A stretch of 64,000 bases of DNA from Paraburkholderia sp. DHOC27 (GTDB taxonomy: Bacteria > Pseudomonadota > Gammaproteobacteria > Burkholderiales > Burkholderiaceae), in the NCBI RefSeq assembly GCF_003429005.1, contig NZ_QVQV01000003.1, positions 434,723-498,722 on the forward strand, read 5' to 3'. Numbering within the stretch: position 1 is the first letter of the stretch; each line of letters starts with the position of its first letter. The notes under the pieces are model-generated. The model was given only the letters and a program-made list of their open reading frames with translations, searched no databases and was not told the DNA's origin. This document shows positions 56,152-64,000 of the stretch, piece after piece. Position numbers and translations under genes: made by a program.

Positions 56152-57617
56152 GCGGGGTCGTTACGCGGCGGGTGGCGGCGTCGACGGGCGTGGGACCTGT
56201 CGACGGCGGGGCGGCTTCGGCTCCCGTTACCGTTGCGTATCGCGCTTTGGAAGACACGGCTGCTCACCCCGTATCTCCGAGGCAAGAGTCGGCGTGGAGC
56301 GTGTTACGGCGTTTGGCAGTCGCGCGAGTGTCGCGCTCGCTGCGGACGGCGTTGATGTTGCTGGTCCCGGTGAGTGGCGCCGTCGTCGCGCCATGCAACG
56401 CCTATGCGGCCGCCATGCCCGCTGTCGCGGCGTCAGCGGCATCGGGCTCTTCGCCCACCTCCAGCCCTTCGACGCCGCTTCCTCCCAGCGCGCCCGCTGC
56501 CAGATCGGCACCGAGTGCCCCGTCTGCGGAAGGTCCTGCGGCGGCGACATCGAATGCAACAAGCGGCGCCAATGCAGCCAGCGGACCCACCACGAACGGC
56601 ACCGCAAACGCGCCGTCCGCCGCACCCGCCGTGTCAGCCTCGGGCGTGCAGCCCAACCCGCCGGTCACGGCGAAGCAGCCCGCCCGTACGCCCGCCGCCG
56701 CGTCTGCATCGGCCACCGGCGCTGCGACCGGCTCGGCTACGGCCACAGCTTCTGCCCCGAGTGCCGCCTCAGCCAGCGAAAACAAGGCGCCGGCCTACTC
56801 GCCCAATCCGCAGCCGCAATTCGGCAAATACGCGCTGTTCCGCAACCTGATTCCTTCACCGGCTCTGGAAAGCCAGGCGGCCGATGAATTCGCCGAGATC
56901 GTGCGCGGCGCCGTCCACGCCGACCGGCTCTACCCCGACACGGATGCACGTGTGATCCGCGTGCAAACCATCGTCGACAAGCTGATTCCGTACTCGTTGA
57001 AGTGGAACGAGCGGGCCAAAAACTGGAAGTGGGAAATTGCGGTGATCCGTTCGCCCGATATCCGCATGTACTGTCTGCCGGGCGGCAAGATCGTGATTTA
57101 CAGCGGCATTCTCGATCGCGTTCGTCTGAACGACAATGAACTCGGCATGCTGCTCGGCCATGAGATCGCGCACGCGTTGCGTGAGCACGCACGCGAGCGC
57201 CTCGGCGAACAACAGGCGGGGCAGCTCGATTCGACCGGGACCATTCCGCAATTGTTCGGGCTCGCCGATCTCGGCGTAGCGCCGCTTGGCATCGGTTCGC
57301 AACTGCTGGAAATGAAATACTCGAACACCGACGAAACCGAAGCCGATGTGATTGGCAGCGACATCGCCTCACGCGCCGGCTACGACCCGCGTGCTGCCAT
57401 CACGCTGTGGGACAAGCTGGCCGCCGCGACGCGCAGCAATCACGATCAGGGCTATATCTACGTACATCCGTACACGCCGGCACGGCGCGCCGACATCATG
57501 AAACGGCTGCCGGATATGCTGGTGCTCTACGCCAAGGCGATTGGCAAAACGGTCGACCAGCTCCCGGACTATGCCGGCATCGGGCGGCCTCGCCGCACCG
57601 GCCTGCGCGATCAGTAA
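56148..57617 (+). CDS. M48-family metalloprotease with long Ala/Ser/Pro linker
   Basis: 489 residues if initiated at the GTG overlapping the ampG stop; the frame is open further upstream inside ampG, where it is a shadow. Near residue 65-90 is a hydrophobic export or anchor segment (ALMLLVPVSGAVVAPCNAYA). Roughly residues 85-215 are low-complexity Ala/Ser/Pro/Thr. The protease domain follows: YCLPGGKIVIYSG, zinc-binding HEIAH at 338-342 and the third ligand Glu398 in DETEAD. Probably periplasmic; substrate unknown. A later start is possible because no RBS was confirmed. Confidence 0.85.
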   Translation: MSGVVTRRVAASTGVGPVDGGAASAPVTVAYRALEDTAAHPVSPRQESAWSVLRRLAVARVSRSLRTALMLLVPVSGAVVAPCNAYAAAMPAVAASAASGSSPTSSPSTPLPPSAPAARSAPSAPSAEGPAAATSNATSGANAASGPTTNGTANAPSAAPAVSASGVQPNPPVTAKQPARTPAAASASATGAATGSATATASAPSAASASENKAPAYSPNPQPQFGKYALFRNLIPSPALESQAADEFAEIVRGAVHADRLYPDTDARVIRVQTIVDKLIPYSLKWNERAKNWKWEIAVIRSPDIRMYCLPGGKIVIYSGILDRVRLNDNELGMLLGHEIAHALREHARERLGEQQAGQLDSTGTIPQLFGLADLGVAPLGIGSQLLEMKYSNTDETEADVIGSDIASRAGYDPRAAITLWDKLAAATRSNHDQGYIYVHPYTPARRADIMKRLPDMLVLYAKAIGKTVDQLPDYAGIGRPRRTGLRDQ

Positions 57618-57698
57618 TCCGCTTGCAGACGTTAAGCGAACGTCCAGACTCGCACGCTTCGCTTCACGTCTGCGCTGCCACCGACGCCTGACGTCGGA

Positions 57699-58478
57699 TT
57701 ACTTCTTCACCTTGTGGTCGTAATCGACCGTTAGCGGCGCGTGGTCACTGAACTTGATGTCGCGGAACACCTCGGTACGCTTGGCCTTGCTGGCAATGCC
57801 GGATGTCGCGATCTGATAATCGATCCGCCACCCCACGTTCTTCGCGTACGCCTGGCCGCGATTGCTCCACCACGTGTACTGCTCGGGGCGCTGATCGAGC
57901 GTGCGGAACACGTCCACATAGCCCACTTCGTCGAACAATTTGGTGAGCCACGCACGCTCTTCCGGCAAGCAACCTGAGTTCTTCTGATTGCTCTTCCAGT
58001 TCTTGATGTCGATTTCCTTGTGGACGATGTTCACGTCGCCGCACACGATCACCTCGCGCTCCTTGCCGAGTTCGGCGAGATGCGGCATGAACTCGTCCAT
58101 GAAGCGGAACTTGGCTTGCTGACGGTCTTCACCACTCGAACCGGACGGCACATACACCGACACGATGGAGAGCTTGCCAAAACGCAGCTCCACGTAGCGC
58201 CCTTCCGGATCGAACTCTTCGCTGCCAAAGCCGATCACGACTTCATCCGGCTCGTGCCGCGTATAAACGCCCGCGCCGCTGTAGCCTTTCTTCACCGCAT
58301 GCTGGAAATAGCCGGTGAAATTGTGCGGCGCGAGGAATTCAGGCGTCATGTCGTCCTGCGAGCATTTGATTTCCTGCACGCACAACACGTCGGCTTTCTG
58401 CTCGCCGAACCATTCGAAAAAGCCTTTCTTTGCCGCGGAGCGGATGCCGTTCAGGTTGGCGGTGATAACACGCAACAT
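57699..58478 (-). CDS. xthA: Exodeoxyribonuclease III
   Basis: 259 residues. EEP-fold AP endonuclease: TANLNGIRSAAKKGF, VQEIKC (metal Glu), SIVSVYVPSG, GDVNIVHKEIDIKN, WWSNRG, WRIDYQIAT and SDHAPLTVDYDH. It acts in base-excision repair and 3' end trimming. AAGGAACG is the RBS on the minus strand. Confidence 0.95.
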   Translation of the reverse strand: MLRVITANLNGIRSAAKKGFFEWFGEQKADVLCVQEIKCSQDDMTPEFLAPHNFTGYFQHAVKKGYSGAGVYTRHEPDEVVIGFGSEEFDPEGRYVELRFGKLSIVSVYVPSGSSGEDRQQAKFRFMDEFMPHLAELGKEREVIVCGDVNIVHKEIDIKNWKSNQKNSGCLPEERAWLTKLFDEVGYVDVFRTLDQRPEQYTWWSNRGQAYAKNVGWRIDYQIATSGIASKAKRTEVFRDIKFSDHAPLTVDYDHKVKK

Positions 58479-58572
58479 GTCGTTCCTTTCTTGTTGATTC
58501 GTGATGGGTAGGGCGTCGCGGTGAGCGCCACGCCTGGACCGCCGGGGCCTGGGCCAGCGGTCCGCTTTTAGG

Positions 58573-59412
58573 TCATTCGACCTTCACGCCCTTGAGCGAT
58601 TCCTTCGCGGGCGGATATTCGAGCTTCAAACCTTCGAGCGTACGCAGCAGCAACTCGGCGACCATCACGTTGCGATGCGTCTTCGAATCGGCCGGGATGA
58701 TGTACCACGGCGCAAACTCGGTCGAAGTCGCGGCCAGTGCATCCTGATACGCCTCCTGATATTGGTCCCATTGCTTGCGCGCTTCGAGATCCGACACGTC
58801 GAACTTCCAGTGCTTGGTCGGATCGTCGATGCGCGCCTGCAAACGCTCGCGCTGCTCGTCCTTCGAAATGTGCAGCATGCATTTGATGATCGTCGTACCG
58901 CTGTCCGCGAGCAACGCTTCGAACTCGCGAATGTGACGGTAGCGCGTCTGCGCTTCGTCCTTGTTCAGTTGCCCCAGCACCACCGGCACCAGCACGTCTT
59001 CGTAGTGACTGCGGTTGAACACCGTCAACTCGCCGGCAGCCGGTGCCTGTGAATGGACGCGCCAGAGAAAATCATGCGCCAGCTCGGTAGGCGTGGGCGC
59101 CTTGAACGGCACGATCCGCAGGCCGAGCGGATCCACCTCGTGAAACACCGCACGCACCGTGCCGTCCTTGCCGCTCGTATCCATGCCCTGCAGCACCAGC
59201 AACACGCGCTGCACACGCTGCGCATGCAGACGCTCCTGCAACGCGTCGAGCTGCGCGCCGACTTCGGCGAGGCGCGCCTTGTCGGAATCTTTTGATCCCG
59301 TCGAAAACGGCTTCGTGCCCGGATCGAATTGCGCGAGCGCGAATTTCTCGATGCGTTTGGTGTCATCGAAATACGGCACGCGGTAATCGTCGAGTTCCGG
59401 CTTTTTTGACAT
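58573..59412 (-). CDS. ppk2: Polyphosphate kinase 2 family (class III-like)
   Basis: 279 residues from the ATG at 59412, with GGGAGA upstream; the frame continues but without homology. Walker A LQGMDTSGKDG at 74-84, the PPK2 motif FNRSHYEDVL at 132-141, and a lid region KCMLHISKDEQRERLQARIDDPTKHWKF. The sequence style matches PPK2 class III enzymes, which use polyphosphate to phosphorylate AMP and ADP. Nucleotide preference needs assay. Confidence 0.92.
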   Translation of the reverse strand: MSKKPELDDYRVPYFDDTKRIEKFALAQFDPGTKPFSTGSKDSDKARLAEVGAQLDALQERLHAQRVQRVLLVLQGMDTSGKDGTVRAVFHEVDPLGLRIVPFKAPTPTELAHDFLWRVHSQAPAAGELTVFNRSHYEDVLVPVVLGQLNKDEAQTRYRHIREFEALLADSGTTIIKCMLHISKDEQRERLQARIDDPTKHWKFDVSDLEARKQWDQYQEAYQDALAATSTEFAPWYIIPADSKTHRNVMVAELLLRTLEGLKLEYPPAKESLKGVKVE

Positions 59413-59578
59413 GCATGTTCTCCCGAATCTGCCGCCGCGCCTGTACCGTCCAAACGCCGCGGGGTCCTGCAAAAGGAAACGGGCCGCTGCCCTACTTTCG
59501 TCCGGCAACAGCCCGTCTCGGAGGGACGCAGCGCACACCGAAGCGCAAGCCGCGTCCCTCACCTTACCTCGTCCAGGA

Positions 59579-61054
<1,476 letters not shown>

Positions 61055-61056
61055 AG

Positions 61057-62574
61057 TCAAACTCCTGCCGGTGCTTTGCGGTGCCAGTCCGTGGCACGCT
61101 GGAACGCGTCTGCAACCTGCAGCATGCGAGCTTCATTGAAGTAGTTGCCGATGATCTGCAGACCCACCGGGCGCTGCGCATTCGCGCCCGCGCCAAAGCC
61201 GCAGGGCACGCTCATGCCGGGCAAACCGGCGAGGCTCACCGAGAGCGTGTAGATATCGGCGAGATACATCTGCAGCGGATCGTCGCCCTTGGCGCCGAGA
61301 TCCCACGCCACCGATGGCGCGACCGGTCCCATGATGACGTCGCACTGCTCGAACGCCTGCTGGAAATCCTGCGCGATGATGCGGCGGATCTTTTGCGCCT
61401 GCAGGTAGTACGCGTCGTAGTAGCCGTGCGACAGTACGTAGGCGCCCACCAGAATGCGCCGCTTCACTTCCGGACCGAAGCCCTCGGCGCGCGACTTCTT
61501 GTACATGTCGAGCAGATCACGGTATTCCGCGGCACGATGGCCGTAGCGCACGCCGTCGAAACGCGACAGGTTCGACGAAGCTTCCGCCGGCGCGATCACG
61601 TAATACACCGGGATGGAGAGCTCGGTTTTGGGCAGCGACACGTCTACGAGCGTGGCGCCGAGTGCTTCGTATTGCTTCAGGGCGGCGTCGATGGTCGCGC
61701 GCACGTCGTCCGCGAGACCCGCGCCGAAGTATTCCTTCGGCAAGCCAATGCGCAATCCTGCCAGGGGCTTCGCGCCAGCACCTGCTGGGGCTGCAGAACC
61801 CGCAGCAGCGTCAGCCGACCACGCCTGACCCAGGTAACGCGTGTAGTCTTCGTCGTCACGCTGGAGGCTGGTCGAATCGTGCGTGTCGAACCCGGCCATT
61901 GCGTTGAGCAGGGTGGCGCAATCCGACGCGCTTTGCGCCATCGGACCCGCCTGGTCGAGCGACGACGCAAACGCGATCATGCCGTAGCGCGACACGCGGC
62001 CATACGTGGGCTTGATGCCGGTGATGCCGGAGAACGACGCCGGCTGGCGAATCGAGCCGCCGGTATCTGTGCCGGTGGCAGCCGGCGCAAGGCGCGCGGC
62101 GACCGCCGCCGCCGAGCCGCCCGACGAGCCACCCGGCACCGCCTTGAGGTCCCACGGGTTCTGCACCGGACCGAAGTACGAATTCTCGTTGGAGGAGCCC
62201 ATCGCGAACTCGTCCATGTTGGTCTTGCCGACGCACACCATGCCGGCGCGATTCAAACGCTCGACCACGGTTGCATCGAACGGGCTCGTGTAGTTGGCGA
62301 GCATTTTCGAACCGGCCGTGGAGCGCCAGCCGCGCGTGACGAACACGTCCTTGTGCGCGATCGGCACGCCCACCAGCGGCCCGGCGTGGCCGGTGTGAAG
62401 CAGCGCGTCGGCGGCTTTGGCCTGCGCCAGGGTCAGCTCTTCGTCGACCTGCACGAAGGCGTTCAGGCTGTTGGCGTCAGCGATGCGTTTTAGATACAAC
62501 TGCGCCAGTTCGACTGCTGAGCATTCCTTCGCAGCGAGCGCGGCACGCAGTTCGGTCAAGCTTTTTTCATGCAT
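61057..62574 (-). CDS. gatA: Asp-tRNA(Asn)/Glu-tRNA(Gln) amidotransferase subunit A
   Basis: 505 residues. Amidase signature with the Ser-cisSer-Lys triad: Lys75 (PIAHKDVF), Ser150 (GGSSGGSAA) and Ser174 ([11 protein letters not shown]). It releases ammonia from glutamine for GatB. A Gly/Ala-rich insertion lies around residue 255-275 ([12 protein letters not shown]). It runs directly into gatB and follows gatC after a 158-bp spacer. Confidence 0.96.
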   Translation of the reverse strand: MHEKSLTELRAALAAKECSAVELAQLYLKRIADANSLNAFVQVDEELTLAQAKAADALLHTGHAGPLVGVPIAHKDVFVTRGWRSTAGSKMLANYTSPFDATVVERLNRAGMVCVGKTNMDEFAMGSSNENSYFGPVQNPWDLKAVPGGSSGGSAAAVAARLAPAATGTDTGGSIRQPASFSGITGIKPTYGRVSRYGMIAFASSLDQAGPMAQSASDCATLLNAMAGFDTHDSTSLQRDDEDYTRYLGQAWSADAAAGSAAPAGAGAKPLAGLRIGLPKEYFGAGLADDVRATIDAALKQYEALGATLVDVSLPKTELSIPVYYVIAPAEASSNLSRFDGVRYGHRAAEYRDLLDMYKKSRAEGFGPEVKRRILVGAYVLSHGYYDAYYLQAQKIRRIIAQDFQQAFEQCDVIMGPVAPSVAWDLGAKGDDPLQMYLADIYTLSVSLAGLPGMSVPCGFGAGANAQRPVGLQIIGNYFNEARMLQVADAFQRATDWHRKAPAGV

Positions 62575-62656
62575 TACGTTCTTCCTGAAGAGCGCGGCAG
62601 CGCCGCAGGCACTGCCGGAGAGGCGTTTGGCCAGACAGCCGGTGGATCCCGCCTAA

Positions 62657-62682
62657 GAGTCACACCTATGAGTCACACCTAT
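62657..62682. repeat. Perfect 13-bp tandem duplication in the gatC-gatA spacer
   Basis: GAGTCACACCTAT occurs twice back to back (62657-62669, 62670-62682). The surrounding 158-bp gap has no gene. It may be a polymorphic slippage site or a minor regulatory repeat; no function is implied. Confidence 0.85.
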
Positions 62683-62732
62683 AACCCACGCCGGGCAAAA
62701 CCTCGCGGCGCCACGCGCCGGGGCCCGTTGGT

Positions 62733-63032
62733 TTATTCAATGACCTTGGGCACCAGATAGAGCCCGTCTTGCACGGCGGGAGCGGGACGCTGGAATTCGT
62801 CGCGCTGCACGACTTCCGTGACGGCATCCGCACGCAGGCGCAGTGCAACATCTTCGATCTGTTCGATAGGATGCGCGAGCGGTTCGATGCCCGTGGTGTC
62901 GACGGCCTGCATCTGCTCGACGAGGCCGAAAAAGTCATTGAGCTGGGCAAGTGTGTGCTCAGCTTCGGCGTCGGCCAGTTCGAGCCGCGCAAGATGCGCG
63001 ATGCGTTTAACATCGGTCAGAGTCAGAGCCAT
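62733..63032 (-). CDS. gatC: Asp-tRNA(Asn)/Glu-tRNA(Gln) amidotransferase subunit C
   Basis: 99 residues with the typical GatC pattern: [42 protein letters not shown], and the C-terminal [20 protein letters not shown]. It holds GatA and GatB together. First gene of gatCAB, divergent from mreB. Confidence 0.95.
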   Translation of the reverse strand: MALTLTDVKRIAHLARLELADAEAEHTLAQLNDFFGLVEQMQAVDTTGIEPLAHPIEQIEDVALRLRADAVTEVVQRDEFQRPAPAVQDGLYLVPKVIE

Positions 63033-63409
63033 GCAATCACCGGAAAATGTGGCGGGCTGTCACAGTGTGGAAAAACATTGCTGTGACAGCGAGTTACAAC
63101 ACTGGAGGGCGGCCTCGAAAAAGGGGCCAGCGGTGGCAAAAGTGCCAACCGTTTCCTTTAAATCAAGCAAAATTATAAGGTATCATTACGCGTTCGACCC
63201 AAACCCGGACCGACTTACCAAGGCCTTTCTGGTCATTTCCCACAAATGAATCAGAGTTTGAAGCCGGCCTTGTTTCGGCCTCCGGTAGATTCCCTCGCAG
63301 CTTCAAGCCGTTAAGGCGCCGCATCCGCCCGGTTGAAGCTGTTATTTTTTCCGCTGCCGCCCTGCGCATGAGTTGCGAGGCCCCGGCCCCAAGCGAGACA
63401 GGATTTTGA
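63033..63409. promoter_or_regulatory. gatC/mreB divergent control region
   Basis: 377 bp. An AT-rich island at about 63150-63190 (CCTTTAAATCAAGCAAAATT, then TATAAGG and TATCAT) holds the probable mreB promoter, with TATCAT at 63181-63186 as a candidate -10. The gatC promoter must lie between there and 63033. An ACAGGATTTT stretch before the mreB ATG contains the RBS. Confidence 0.5.

Positions 63410-64000
<591 letters not shown>

Overview
The window is a stretch of a GC-rich betaproteobacterial chromosome, most likely Paraburkholderia or Burkholderia. The grounds are gene content and order (hslV-hslU converging on a RegB/RegA-type pair, dapF-DUF484-xerC, metX-metW-ampG, gatB-gatA-gatC divergent from mreB), a DksA with a single zinc-site cysteine, an HslV with a short propeptide, and -10 boxes such as TAAAAT and TACAAT in an otherwise GC-rich background. 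No rRNA, tRNA, insertion sequence, prophage or CRISPR array was seen. This is a read of the sequence alone; no database was searched.

Layout. 1-4.0 kb: an orphan AAA+ ATPase, a secreted protein of unknown function, an EEP-family phosphodiesterase and an aldose 1-epimerase. 4.2-10.4 kb: a LacI-type regulator and a sugar ABC transporter of the YtfQRT-YjfF type, with AT-rich operator-like repeats between epimerase and regulator and at the regulator-transporter junction. 10.9-15.6 kb: ferredoxin-NADP reductase, a sensorless NarL-type kinase with its response regulator, and an amino-acid permease. 15.9-23.5 kb: a tightly packed seven-gene molybdenum hydroxylase operon (coxS-L-M-D-E-G and an XdhC-family gene) with a form II large subunit. 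23.8-34 kb: mixed accessory genes (XRE regulator, DUF3857 lipoprotein, SrkA kinase, MFS exporter, fatty-acid desaturase, aldo-keto reductase, PhyH dioxygenase and small proteins). 34-45 kb: core genes metK, lpxL, dapF, DUF484, xerC, an RlmI-type methyltransferase, a CobW GTPase, dksA and hslVU. 45.5-52.8 kb: RegA/RegB-like redox two-component system, a TPR-glycosyltransferase protein, a CWC protein, argB, a HAD nucleotidase, slmA and an HdeD protein. 53-64 kb: metX-metW-ampG-M48 protease, xthA, ppk2, gatCAB and the 5' part of mreB.

How parts work together. metX, metW and metK belong to methionine/SAM metabolism. The metX leader carries what looks like a SAM-II riboswitch with an extra hairpin inserted in the linker between P1 and the GCUAAA box. 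It is followed by a 9-bp inverted repeat that could switch exposure of the metX ribosome binding site. The LacI protein probably controls epimerase, itself and the transporter through the shared operators. The cox-like cluster encodes a complete Mo/FeS/FAD enzyme plus its maturation factors, but its active-site loop is the form II type, so carbon monoxide is not a safe substrate call. hslVU has a heat-shock (sigma-32-like) promoter.

The most noteworthy observations are the metX leader RNA, the operator pair whose half-site spacing differs by about one helical turn, the structured 259-bp gap inside the ytfQ-ytfR operon, and a possible leaderless dapF transcript.
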